This document shows, piece after piece, positions 26,507 to 35,147 of a DNA stretch of 64,000 nt; positions within the stretch are counted from its first letter, which is position 1; each line of letters opens with the position of its first letter. Location: NCBI RefSeq assembly GCF_025685565.1, contig NZ_JAGSYE010000002.1, positions 1,054,001 to 1,118,000 of the forward strand, read 5' to 3'. The notes beneath the pieces were generated by a model, which was not told the origin of the DNA, searched no databases, and saw only the letters and a program-made list of their open reading frames with translations. A program made the translations under genes and the position numbers. The stretch comes from Granulicella aggregans. GTDB lineage: Bacteria; Acidobacteriota; Terriglobia; Terriglobales; Acidobacteriaceae.

Positions 26507-28051
26507 ATGTCGACTCTATCGCTACTACCGCTATCGCTGCTTGAGTCTGAAGGCGCAGCGATCCTGCAACAGGCAGCGGACGCCGCGCTCGGGCCGTGCG
26601 TCCTCACCGTCACCAGCGACAGCAACGGCATCTCGACGGGACTGAAGCTCTCGAGCGGCCAGACCGTCAACATCGACGGTGTGACCATCGGCTCCGGCGG
26701 TCTCTCGGGCAGGATCTTCGTCGATGGCCTCGATGCGAATCCGCTCTCGGCGACGCTCTTCGATGGCTTCACCATCGCGCTGACCGCGTTCGACGTAACG
26801 CTGGCCAATGGCAGCCGCGCTCAGGAAGCCGGATTGCAACAGCGTTCCGCAATCGCCCTGGATGCAGTCAAGGCAAAGCTGCAGCCTGACCCGTTGCCTG
26901 ACTCGGCGCGGCAGATCAGTCCGGCAGTTGCGGCAGCAAACGCAGTCATCAACGCTCGCGGCGGCGACTCCGCAATCGCCACGATCAATCCGATCATCGC
27001 CGGAGAACTTCTGCATCTTGCCGAGGAGCAAGCTGCCGCAGCCGCCGCGACGCAACTCTGGTTCCGTCCGCTTTACCCGAAGACGCGCTACACACTTGAC
27101 GTGGTCGCTGGGCCGTTGCGCCGAGGCCAAGGTCGAGACTTGGCCTTGGCGCAGACCGGGAGCGCAGGCTCGCTCGCAGCGGTGCTCTCGGCGACCGATG
27201 CCATCGGCCTGCTCGCGGCGCTCAAGGCATACTTCGCCTACGAAGACGCGTTGACCACGCTGGAGCGCGTGCAGTTCACCACCTCGCGCTACAAGACCTT
27301 CACCGATCAGATGGCGAACGCGACGGGACAACTGACCAGTGTGGCCACTGCGACTCCGCTGCGTCACTATGCAACCGCCATCAGCGCGCAGGACTGGGTC
27401 AACACATCGGCTGGCCTCTCCACTTATCAGACTGCGAAAGAGAACTACCTGATCGCCGTCCGCGCCTTGAATGACCTCGTCGCCATCTTCAACCCACTGG
27501 CCGACAACCTGCTTGCTAGCCCCGGTCTCTCGGGCTCCGGGGCAGGCGACCTGGTCGTCGATCGCGCCGCAACCACCCAGACATGGAGCTCCTTCCAACA
27601 GGCTTCGAGCGCGATCTTCGATGGCCTCATAGCCGCGCTCGGCCTGCCGCAACTCGCGAGCTGCCAGAAGCCTTTGGCAGTTCCCGATACCGAGATCAGC
27701 CTCATCACAAATACCAGCGGCAACACGATTGAGGCACTCCTGATCGAAAGCCCCGAACCGTTACCGTGGCTGCGCATTTGGCAGTGGATCCAGATGACTC
27801 CCGCCTGGTCGGCTGCCGGTGGTCTGACAGATCTCTTTGTCGCATGGAACTCTGACGGAACCCGCGGTCTGATCGTCCCCACAGGCCAGCCTCATGGCCT
27901 CTACTCGCTCGGCATCGACTTCCAGGGCAACGTCGGCGCGCAGGCACCCTGCATCACGCTCGACGGTGTGGCAGTCGCCGAGACCGTGACGCTTGGTCCA
28001 GTTTCACTCGGCCCGTTACGCCGCAGATTTCCCATTCGGGAGTTTGTCTAA
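26507..28051 (+). CDS. Unknown 514-residue protein, third gene of a three-gene cluster
   Basis: An intact reading frame. There is no classical signal peptide, although the N-terminus is mildly hydrophobic (STLSLLPLSLLESEGAAIL). An N-terminal beta-rich part (about 30-110) contains LSGRIFVDGLDANPL and LFDGFTIALTAFDVTL. A long Ala-rich helical middle follows (about 110-360; LLHLAEEQAAAAAATQLWF, then PLYPKTRYTLDVVAGPLRRG). The C-terminal third is beta-rich with EISLITNTSGNTIEALLIES and a GLYSLGIDFQGNVG stretch. It follows two frameshifted genes in the same direction and converges on the encapsulin gene, 37 bp away. The block architecture could suit a particle-associated or secreted-machine protein, but I cannot assign a family. 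Codon use looks like normal genomic coding sequence. Confidence 0.65.
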   Translation: MSTLSLLPLSLLESEGAAILQQAADAALGPCVLTVTSDSNGISTGLKLSSGQTVNIDGVTIGSGGLSGRIFVDGLDANPLSATLFDGFTIALTAFDVTLANGSRAQEAGLQQRSAIALDAVKAKLQPDPLPDSARQISPAVAAANAVINARGGDSAIATINPIIAGELLHLAEEQAAAAAATQLWFRPLYPKTRYTLDVVAGPLRRGQGRDLALAQTGSAGSLAAVLSATDAIGLLAALKAYFAYEDALTTLERVQFTTSRYKTFTDQMANATGQLTSVATATPLRHYATAISAQDWVNTSAGLSTYQTAKENYLIAVRALNDLVAIFNPLADNLLASPGLSGSGAGDLVVDRAATTQTWSSFQQASSAIFDGLIAALGLPQLASCQKPLAVPDTEISLITNTSGNTIEALLIESPEPLPWLRIWQWIQMTPAWSAAGGLTDLFVAWNSDGTRGLIVPTGQPHGLYSLGIDFQGNVGAQAPCITLDGVAVAETVTLGPVSLGPLRRRFPIREFV

Positions 28052-28088
28052 TCACCCGAACAGCGATCTACCCTAATCGACTGCGAAT

Positions 28089-28904
28089 TCAAGCAGGAGT
28101 CGGTTCTGAGGACGAAAGAACTACCGATGCCTCGCTCGTCAGGACACGGAACGTAAACGTCTCCTGCAGATACAGCCGCACGGTCGTATCGGTGTGACTG
28201 AGGTAGCCGATAGAGACGTCCTGTCCGATGTCAAGCTCGAAGTCTCCCCCACGCGTGCTCAGAACGAACGCCCCTTCAATCGCGGGTGCCCAAATGATAT
28301 TGCCGTCGACGATCCGTTTGATGTGCTCAAGAACCGGATGTCCATAATCGCGGGTCTCGGTCAGCTCGGTGTACGCCTTAGCGCCAAGGAGCACAGAGTA
28401 GGGGCCATTCACTCCCACGAGACGCAGTTGATTCAGAGCCTGCGCAATGGCGTCCGGATAGTCACGCACATCGGTCGGAAGGTTCATGATGGGGTTGCTA
28501 GTTTCTTCACGGATTCCCTGAATCTTCGCGGCAGCATAGCCATCGAAGATCGACCGGTCTTCAGCAAAGGCGATCGTCTTTGCTGCATCTTTCGCAGGCT
28601 GCCAATCGGAGTCGTCAGAGCCACGCTCTACATCGTCGATATCCTGACGGTTGAGTTCGAAAGGAACGCGCAACTCGACAAAAGCCTTCACCTCGCGCTG
28701 GCGGGCGATGATGCCCTCAGCGGGAGCGTCGATCCCGAGAAGGTGGCCCGTAGTGACAGCAGACGTGCCAACGCCGCTGGACGCCGGCATATCGACGACA
28801 CGGCGGCCAGCCAGATATCGCTTGATCGTGCGCGTGGTCTCTTCTTCAATCTGTTCCCATGCAGCGTCCGAGATGGGTGCCAACTCCCGATGAAGGTTAT
28901 TCAT
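28089..28904 (-). CDS. enc: Encapsulin shell protein, family 1 (linocin M18-like)
   Basis: A 271-residue HK97-fold shell protein, close to the usual 260-270 residues of T=1 encapsulins. Family features: the N-terminal NNLHRELAPISDAAWEQIEE helix, which lines the inner face where cargo tags bind; the VELRVPFELNRQDIDDVERG E-loop region; and the C-terminal PVLEHIKRIVDGNIIWAPAI to GYLSHTDTTVRLYLQETFTF core. The shell would self-assemble into a nanocompartment of about 60 subunits in the cytosol. The gene begins 8 nt inside the end of the DyP gene, so expression is translationally coupled; its ribosome site AGAGGAGA lies within the cargo-tag codons of that gene. The partner peroxidase carries the matching targeting peptide, so the cargo is clear. 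Confidence 0.95.
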   Translation of the reverse strand: MNNLHRELAPISDAAWEQIEEETTRTIKRYLAGRRVVDMPASSGVGTSAVTTGHLLGIDAPAEGIIARQREVKAFVELRVPFELNRQDIDDVERGSDDSDWQPAKDAAKTIAFAEDRSIFDGYAAAKIQGIREETSNPIMNLPTDVRDYPDAIAQALNQLRLVGVNGPYSVLLGAKAYTELTETRDYGHPVLEHIKRIVDGNIIWAPAIEGAFVLSTRGGDFELDIGQDVSIGYLSHTDTTVRLYLQETFTFRVLTSEASVVLSSSEPTPA

Positions 28905-29985
28905 TTCGTTCTCCTCTAAGCGAACCTATTCCGAGAGATGTATCCCGCACAGGTGATGGTGTTTGGATGGATGATAGAGATGAAGCGGGGCTCGTCGACG
29001 CCGCCGGTTCGCTTCCAAACTCCTCAAGGAATGTTGCGGAAGGCGCGAAGAAGAGTCCGCCCGTGATGGCTCGGCTGAAGTCGAGCAGACGATCGTAGTT
29101 GCCGGGTGGCCGGCCGATAAACATGTTTTCCAGCATCAACTCCGTGATGCGCGGCGTCCGGCAGTAACCAATAAAGTACGTGCCGAACTCACCGCGGCCA
29201 GGCTGGCCGAAGGGCATGTTGTCGCGCAGGATTTTAAGCTCTTTCCCGTCTTCCTCGATGACCGTCAACGCGCTGTGAGCATTGCTCGGTTTCACCGACT
29301 CGTCTAGCTCTATGTCGGACAACTTCTTTCGTCCGATGATTCGCTCCTGCGCTTCCGTGGAGAGCCCGTTCCAGGCCTTCATATCGTGAAGATACTTCTG
29401 AATCAAGACATAGCTGCCGCCCGCGAATGCAGCGTCCTCGTCGCCAACGAGCGCGGCCCCGAGCGCGACCGCGCCGCGCGGGTTTTCGGTGCCATCGACA
29501 AAGCCGATGAGATCGCGATCTTCAAAGTAGCGAAAGCCCTGGGTCTCATCGGCGACGGAAACTGCATCTCCGATGCGTTCCATGATCTGCGTCGCCAGCT
29601 CGAAGCAGATATCCATTCGTCCGGCGCGAATATGAAACAGCACATCGCCGGGCGTCGCGGGCGCATACCGGTTGCCACCGCGAAACTCCCGAAAAGGGTG
29701 AAGTTCCGCCGGCCGGGGATTGCCGAAGAGTTTGCCCCAAACGTCTGAACCAAATGCCGCGATGCAGGTGAGACCGGCATCGATGTCGCGAAACTCTACC
29801 GCCCGAATCAGTCCTGCGAGGTCGTTGCAGAAGGAGCGAATCGCAGCGTAGCTCTCCGTGTCTTGCTTCACTGTAACAACGAGGAAGATCGCCGCGCGCG
29901 TCAGCGGCCCAAGCACCGGTTGCGGGAGAGGAGCTTGATCTACCTCGTTAACAACTGTCGTCGATCTTTCTTCGGTCTTGCTCAA
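28897..29985 (-). CDS. dyp: DyP-type heme peroxidase, encapsulin cargo
   Basis: A 362-residue dye-decolourising peroxidase. The GFVDG motif at 161-165 supplies the catalytic Asp164, His237 (SNAHSAL) is the proximal heme ligand, and Arg276 (GYCRTP) is the distal Arg. The catalytic domain ends near 320; a flexible Ser/Pro/Thr linker follows (about 325-348), and the tail SLGIGSLRGE (350-359) is the classic cargo-loading peptide that docks in the encapsulin lumen. The start is TTG at 29985, supported by AAAGGA 10 nt upstream; no ATG is better placed. The enzyme uses hydrogen peroxide to oxidise bulky substrates; its physiological substrate here is unknown. The gene overlaps the shell gene by 8 nt in a two-gene operon. 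Confidence 0.95.
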   Translation of the reverse strand: MSKTEERSTTVVNEVDQAPLPQPVLGPLTRAAIFLVVTVKQDTESYAAIRSFCNDLAGLIRAVEFRDIDAGLTCIAAFGSDVWGKLFGNPRPAELHPFREFRGGNRYAPATPGDVLFHIRAGRMDICFELATQIMERIGDAVSVADETQGFRYFEDRDLIGFVDGTENPRGAVALGAALVGDEDAAFAGGSYVLIQKYLHDMKAWNGLSTEAQERIIGRKKLSDIELDESVKPSNAHSALTVIEEDGKELKILRDNMPFGQPGRGEFGTYFIGYCRTPRITELMLENMFIGRPPGNYDRLLDFSRAITGGLFFAPSATFLEEFGSEPAASTSPASSLSSIQTPSPVRDTSLGIGSLRGERNE

Positions 29986-30640
29986 CGTGGTCGTATCCTT
30001 TGGTCTTCGGCGAGTATATCGTCTCAGCCAACATGCGGGAACCGATGCGGTAGCTTCCTGTGATCAAGGTATTTGATACGGGCTGTGGCTTATTGTGAAA
30101 ACAGGCTGGATCTCGCCTTGCGCCGCTTTTGCCAATCGGATTGGTCTTTCGAGGACTGCTTGTGAATCCTGGCATCCCCGAATGAACAACTTCACAGCCT
30201 CTGCGGGCTCTACCTTCGTTGTCGGCGAATAGAGTCTGGAAGATCAAGGAGACCCCCTAGTTCTACAAATTGCTCACCGAGGGCCGACTAATTCATTCTG
30301 AGGCGCTCCGCGGCACGAGTAAGTTTCTACTCCTCCGCTGAAGTAAGCGCGGCCGCCCGGAGTTGGATTTCGGTGTTACTCCGCATCGGCTTACTTCGAC
30401 AGTGAAGACAGATCGGAGCGAATAATGGCAATGCTTCAGTCCCGCCAGAGTAGAAACGAGGATGCAAACTTGTTGCGTATACCTGCAAGTGCCCATGGAG
30501 ACTCTTTCTTGAACTGATAGGCACCCAGTTGGAATGAAATTATGCGGCCGCCCACTTTCTAGTGGCGTAAAAACTCGCCCGTGCGCTAGACTACGCTGGT
30601 TCGATACCCTCTCGGAATTTGATGTTTTTGTTACCAATGA
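29986..30640. other. Long divergent intergenic region, DyP-encapsulin / STAND gene
   Basis: About 650 bp with no convincing gene; the short frames here lack ribosome sites and family features. Structures seen: gaagtaagc at 30340-30348 and its complement gcttacttc at 30389-30397, a spaced inverted repeat, and the putative DyP -10 at its left end. The sequence is less GC-biased than nearby genes toward 30600. A non-coding RNA cannot be excluded. Confidence 0.35.
30013..30018 (-). promoter_or_regulatory. Putative -10 box of the DyP-encapsulin operon
   Basis: TATACT on the minus strand lies 27 nt before the TTG start. This would give a short leader containing the AAAGGA site. The matching -35 (ttcccg region) is poor, so a regulator or another sigma factor may be needed. 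Confidence 0.3.
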
Positions 30641-30668
30641 CTGGGACCACAGTGTCCCAGAGAGGAGG
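30641..30668 (+). promoter_or_regulatory. Inverted repeat abutting the STAND-gene ribosome site
   Basis: CTGGGAC (30641-30647) and GTCCCAG (30654-30660) form a perfect 7-bp inverted repeat with a 6-nt spacer. It is followed without a gap by AGAGGAGG (30661-30668), the ribosome site of the GTG start at 30674. As DNA it could be an operator; as RNA it would be a hairpin stacked against the Shine-Dalgarno sequence. Confidence 0.5.
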
Positions 30669-30673
30669 ATCCC

Positions 30674-33600
30674 GTGCCAGACCGCGTACCCCGCGTGCGA
30701 CTGTTCGTCGGCGGCCCGAGCGACGTCTCCGAAGAGCGAAATGCGGTCGTTTCTCTGATTAAGGAGGAACTTAGCCGGGAATTTAAAGACCTCAAGTTGG
30801 AGCCATTCACCTGGGACGATCCTGATCAGCCGATCGGGTTCTCGACGAAGTCAAATCCTCAGCAAATGGTGAACCAGGCCTGCCATCCCAGCAGCTGCGA
30901 CATCGTTGTCATGCTTTTCAAGTGGCGGTTCGGCTCGCCCATGAATCTCGACGGCAAAGACTATCTATCGGCCTCGCAGTACGAGCTCGAATGTGCGCTG
31001 GAGAATCCAGAGAGGCCGGTAATCATATTTCGCTACCATAAGGACTTCGGCGACCCGGTGCCACAGGGGCGCAACGACGAGGAATACAAGAGGAACCGGC
31101 GGGAGATTGAAGAGGGCAAGCGGCAATTTCATCTGTTACACGAATTCTTTACTGATCTCGAAGGCCGCCACGGCAAGAGACTTAAAATCAACTACTATCG
31201 CGACGTCCGATTTGTCGTAAGTCAGGCTCACGGTGCTCTGCAACCCGAACTGAAACGAATCGAAGCCTGGCAGGAACACAAAGAGGCAAGCAAAGTTGAA
31301 GCTCCCAGGTTCGACGGTTATCCGTTTCGCGGACTGTTTGACTTTGAATACTCACACCGCGAGGTTTTCTTCGGTCGTTCCGGGGAGATCGACGAACTTG
31401 TCAAGCGTCTTGTGAGTGAGGACAGCCCCCACCTGCTGATCATCCACGGTGACTCTGGAGTGGGTAAATCGTCACTCATGAAAGCCGGCTTGCTGCCCCG
31501 GCTGATCGAAGGCTCGGTGCCAGCGGGCGGGGGAGAATGGCGGCAGGTGACTTTCGAGCCACTCGAACTCGAAGGCAATCCATTTTTGTCCTTCGCTTCT
31601 GCGGTCAAGACCATCGACTCGAATAAGTACGGGCTTATTTCCAATCCCGCCCACCACTTATCTCAAACACTGCACGATCTATCGGTAAGTTCCGAGGATG
31701 CCGGCACCATACGTCTCAAGATGGAGGCATTGGTGATCAGCCCCTTGCTTGCCGGTTCCCCTGCCGGATCTCAGCTGATTGTAGCGATCAATCAGGCGGA
31801 GGATTTACTGAATGTGAGTGATCAGTTCAAACTCGCCTTTGTCAAATTCATCGCGATCATGGCAGAGTCGTCCAACGTCCGCTTTATTTGCACGTTGCGC
31901 ACCGATACCCGGAACGAATTCGAGAACCTGGCCCCGCTGAAAAAAGTGCTTCAAAGCGCGGCTAGTGAGTGGTTTCCGCTATACCCGCCCGATCGCAACC
32001 AACTGGAAGATATGATCGAAAAACCGGCCAAGGCAGCGGGCGTCGAAATCGAAAAAAAACTCATCACGCGGTTGCTGGACGATGCCATGGGAGCCAAAGA
32101 AGGAGCGCTTCCTCTGGTCGGCTACACGCTGCAGACCCTCCGGCTGGAACAAGGCAGCAACCCACTCACCTTCAATGCTTACGAGACCCTCGGTGGCCTC
32201 ACCGGAGCGGTCAGCAAACTCGCCGGCGAAGCTTCCGGTCAGACCACGCGAGAGAGCCTCGAGGCACTCTTCGAGCATTTGGCCGAGATACGCAACGGTA
32301 TGCTGTCCCGCAGAATCGCGCAGCGCTCTGAGATCGAGGCCGCTCGAATCGATCTCGGTCTGATTAACGTCCTGGCCCGCAAGCGCCTGCTCCGATCCAC
32401 CGAAATCGATCGTGAACCGGCAGTGCAACTGGCTCATGCCGCTCTCTTCCAGGCGTGGCCCGACCTCAAATCCTGGGTGGAAAAATCAGAGGCCAAATTG
32501 AAGCTGCGCGACGAGGTAGAGCGCGATGCCCTCGTGTGGGTGGAGACCGGGAGGCGATTGCGCTTTATCAAGCTGCGCGGCGAGCGACTGGATGAGATTC
32601 GGGCGATTGCGGCGGCCGACCCCACATTTGTCGCGGGAAACGCTCATGTAAGGGAGTATCTCACCGCAGCCGAAGCCCAAAGGCAAAGCGAAAAGCTGAT
32701 CGCTTCGATCAACGGCGGCCATCTCACCGGCATTGTGGACGCAATCAAGGCCGGCGGACACCTCGAGATCGAGGACCGCAATGGCGAACCCGGCGGCGTT
32801 CGTCCGCAATTCTGGGCCGCGATTACAGGGGATGACCGCCAGGAGATTTCCCCACGAGAAGATTTGACTTCCGATGGGGATGGTCCTCTTCAAAGCAAAT
32901 CGATCTTCGAAGATCCCAGGATTATCCGATCCACAGTGGGCCGAGGCATGAGCGTGCCCCATCTGGCTGCCCTCTGCGGGCGCCTTGAGCTGCTCAAAAA
33001 GTTGGCTGACAAAGACCCGGCGGCGATGCATCTCATTTCAGAAGGAGGGAACACTGTATTGTCAGCAGCGGCGTTTGGCGGTCACCTTCCAATCGTAAAG
33101 TATCTGCTGGAAGTGCAGAAGGCCGATCCCAATATCCTAGACGAGTTTGGCTATTCCTCCGCCTTTTGGGCTTATCAGCAGAATCACCCGGATGTGGTGG
33201 CGTATTTGAAGCAACACGGTGCGTCTTTGGAGATTTCGTCGGAAGAGGGATGGAACCTGCTGACGGAAGCTGCCCGCAGTGGCGATGTAGCCGAAGTACG
33301 CGATCTGCTCAGCAAGGGTGTTCCCGTCGACTACGCTACGAAATCTGGCATAACGCCGCTTATCGTGGCATGCGGACGCGGACATATTGACATCGTCAAA
33401 CAACTTATCGAGGCGGGAGCTGCGCCCAACCGCCAGAATGAGCAAGGCTACTCTCCTTTACTTGCTGCACTCGGACAAACTGATCCTCGGCTTATTGACG
33501 TCTTGATCGAATGTGGAGCTTCCATTGACATCACTGATGAGAATGGGAGCACTGCCCTCTTGCATGCTGCGTCTCAGGGCAAGGTAGATTTTGTCGATCG

Positions 33601-35098
33601 GCTCCTGCTCCGCAACGCGAAATGGGACATTGCCAACCGCGATTCCATTCACCCGCTCGCGTCAGCCGCCGCGAACGGCTACGGGCGGATCGTCCAGATG
33701 CTCCTGTCTGCAGGCGAAGACGTGAACCGTCCGGCAGTAAATCATTGGACCGCACTTCACTACACATGCGATGACGGAGATGTCGATACCGCTCGTATCT
33801 TGCTCAAGCATCCGCGGGTTTTAGTCAACGCTCGAGAGAAGGCCGGGTGGACTCCGCTCATGTGCGCGGTGAAAAAGGGACATTCAGAGGTAGTGGAGTT
33901 AATGGTAGAGGCCGGTGCGAATCGCAAGCTACTCAATCCGGCTGGAATGGACGCACTTGCCTTGGCGATTCAGTACAACTCTCTCCCCGCAGTAAAGAGT
34001 CTGTTATCTAGCGAACTGTCTCTGGACCGTGACTATCGTCTCGTTTCAACTGCCATGTTAGGAGGCTCCAGCCGTCGAGTCTCGGTGACTCCGTTGGCCG
34101 GCTATCCCAACGCCGACCACTTGAGCCTTGCGGTATCTGAAGGCAATCTGGAGATCGTCCGCACTCTCCTCGCCGCGGGTGCCGACCCGAAGCTGCGGGA
34201 CAATTTTGGCGATACCGCGTTACACCATGCCGCTCGCTTCGGCTATTTGGAAATCGCTACCCTTCTTCTCAGCAAAGAGGCTCCGGTCTCTGTGCAAGAC
34301 CGGGAAGGCCGGAGTGCCATCGACAATGCTTATGAAGCCGGAAACACGGCTCTGGCTGTTGCGCTCATTGAGCATGGTGCCGTGGAGCCGGCAACATGGC
34401 ACCGTCTCAAGGTCAGTGATGAGGCGTCCTTCCTGACCTTTGAGGACATGCCTGAGGACAGGTGGGCCAGACTCCACTATCAGTTCAGCGCTCAGAGCAC
34501 CTTTGTCGTGCGCTTGGAGCACATGCGCCTGCGCGCCGCGCCGCTGCCGTTTTACCGCAACGTCTACCTTGTCGCAGCCGAGGATACGGGGCGTCACGGG
34601 CCACGGGAGCAGTTTGCCCTTCTCGGGCCGGACGATGACTTCATCATGCTCGATTGGACGAATGAACCGATCTATGAAGCCAATGAGCGCTGGGGCATCC
34701 ATTTAGAAGATGATCGGTCGGTAGTTCAATATTGTTATTTTTTCTTTCACTTCGTGCGTGGTAAGTTGGGGCGATTCCTGGTGACTGAGAATGCCGATCG
34801 AATTAGGTGGACTTCTGAGGCGACGGATGAGGTCCGTGACGCATTCAGAGCAAATCTTGAGACGATTGGCGAAATAACTCGTCCAGGAAATGATCAGATC
34901 CACTTCAAGACGACGGTCGTCTTCAAGAATGCCCTGTTTCGAACGGGCGTCCTGGTGGCCGCCAGCCCCATCCGCATCAGGGATAGCGATGGCAACGAGG
35001 AGAAATTCAGTTTTGGGCAGCTCAAGCTATACGACGAGGAGCTACTCATGGAGGAGCTGCCCATCGAAATCGACGGGCAACCCAGTGTCTTCGGCTAG
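30674..35098 (+). CDS. DUF4062-STAND NTPase with ankyrin repeats
   Basis: A 1474-residue multidomain protein. GTG start with AGAGGAGG 5 nt before it. Residues 5-210 are DUF4062-like (VRLFVGGPSDVSEERNAV, CDIVVMLFKWRFGSPM, ALENPERPVIIF), a TIR-like alpha/beta effector-side domain. A STAND/nSTAND1-type NTPase follows (about 225-680): FFGRSGEIDELVKRL, Walker A HGDSGVGKSSL near 258, LIVAINQAEDLL as Walker B, and a winged-helix-like part with LAHAALFQAWPDLKSWV. Ankyrin repeats fill about 765-1240, more than ten, many with the GxTALLHAA type core. A C-terminal beta domain (1245-1474; RLEHMRLRAAPLPFYRNVYL, YYFFFHFVRGKLGRFLV-like) is unrecognised. No signal peptide or membrane helix, so it is cytosolic. 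By architecture it is a ligand-triggered signalling ATPase; antiphage or surface-sensing roles are inference. Very likely co-transcribed with the SapC gene 49 bp on. Confidence 0.88.
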   Translation: MPDRVPRVRLFVGGPSDVSEERNAVVSLIKEELSREFKDLKLEPFTWDDPDQPIGFSTKSNPQQMVNQACHPSSCDIVVMLFKWRFGSPMNLDGKDYLSASQYELECALENPERPVIIFRYHKDFGDPVPQGRNDEEYKRNRREIEEGKRQFHLLHEFFTDLEGRHGKRLKINYYRDVRFVVSQAHGALQPELKRIEAWQEHKEASKVEAPRFDGYPFRGLFDFEYSHREVFFGRSGEIDELVKRLVSEDSPHLLIIHGDSGVGKSSLMKAGLLPRLIEGSVPAGGGEWRQVTFEPLELEGNPFLSFASAVKTIDSNKYGLISNPAHHLSQTLHDLSVSSEDAGTIRLKMEALVISPLLAGSPAGSQLIVAINQAEDLLNVSDQFKLAFVKFIAIMAESSNVRFICTLRTDTRNEFENLAPLKKVLQSAASEWFPLYPPDRNQLEDMIEKPAKAAGVEIEKKLITRLLDDAMGAKEGALPLVGYTLQTLRLEQGSNPLTFNAYETLGGLTGAVSKLAGEASGQTTRESLEALFEHLAEIRNGMLSRRIAQRSEIEAARIDLGLINVLARKRLLRSTEIDREPAVQLAHAALFQAWPDLKSWVEKSEAKLKLRDEVERDALVWVETGRRLRFIKLRGERLDEIRAIAAADPTFVAGNAHVREYLTAAEAQRQSEKLIASINGGHLTGIVDAIKAGGHLEIEDRNGEPGGVRPQFWAAITGDDRQEISPREDLTSDGDGPLQSKSIFEDPRIIRSTVGRGMSVPHLAALCGRLELLKKLADKDPAAMHLISEGGNTVLSAAAFGGHLPIVKYLLEVQKADPNILDEFGYSSAFWAYQQNHPDVVAYLKQHGASLEISSEEGWNLLTEAARSGDVAEVRDLLSKGVPVDYATKSGITPLIVACGRGHIDIVKQLIEAGAAPNRQNEQGYSPLLAALGQTDPRLIDVLIECGASIDITDENGSTALLHAASQGKVDFVDRLLLRNAKWDIANRDSIHPLASAAANGYGRIVQMLLSAGEDVNRPAVNHWTALHYTCDDGDVDTARILLKHPRVLVNAREKAGWTPLMCAVKKGHSEVVELMVEAGANRKLLNPAGMDALALAIQYNSLPAVKSLLSSELSLDRDYRLVSTAMLGGSSRRVSVTPLAGYPNADHLSLAVSEGNLEIVRTLLAAGADPKLRDNFGDTALHHAARFGYLEIATLLLSKEAPVSVQDREGRSAIDNAYEAGNTALAVALIEHGAVEPATWHRLKVSDEASFLTFEDMPEDRWARLHYQFSAQSTFVVRLEHMRLRAAPLPFYRNVYLVAAEDTGRHGPREQFALLGPDDDFIMLDWTNEPIYEANERWGIHLEDDRSVVQYCYFFFHFVRGKLGRFLVTENADRIRWTSEATDEVRDAFRANLETIGEITRPGNDQIHFKTTVVFKNALFRTGVLVAASPIRIRDSDGNEEKFSFGQLKLYDEELLMEELPIEIDGQPSVFG

Positions 35099-35147
35099 AT
35101 TCAGCAAAATCAAAGGCACCTAAAAATCCCTCCGAGGAGAGGCGCAT

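Noticed and set aside
26531..27652. 373-residue minus-strand frame
   Set aside because: It is Arg/Gly-rich with no motif or ribosome site and lies wholly opposite the intact 26507-28051 gene.
30293..30637. Small minus-strand frame in the encapsulin/STAND gap
   Set aside because: No ribosome site, no recognisable motif, and low-complexity Arg/Ser composition.
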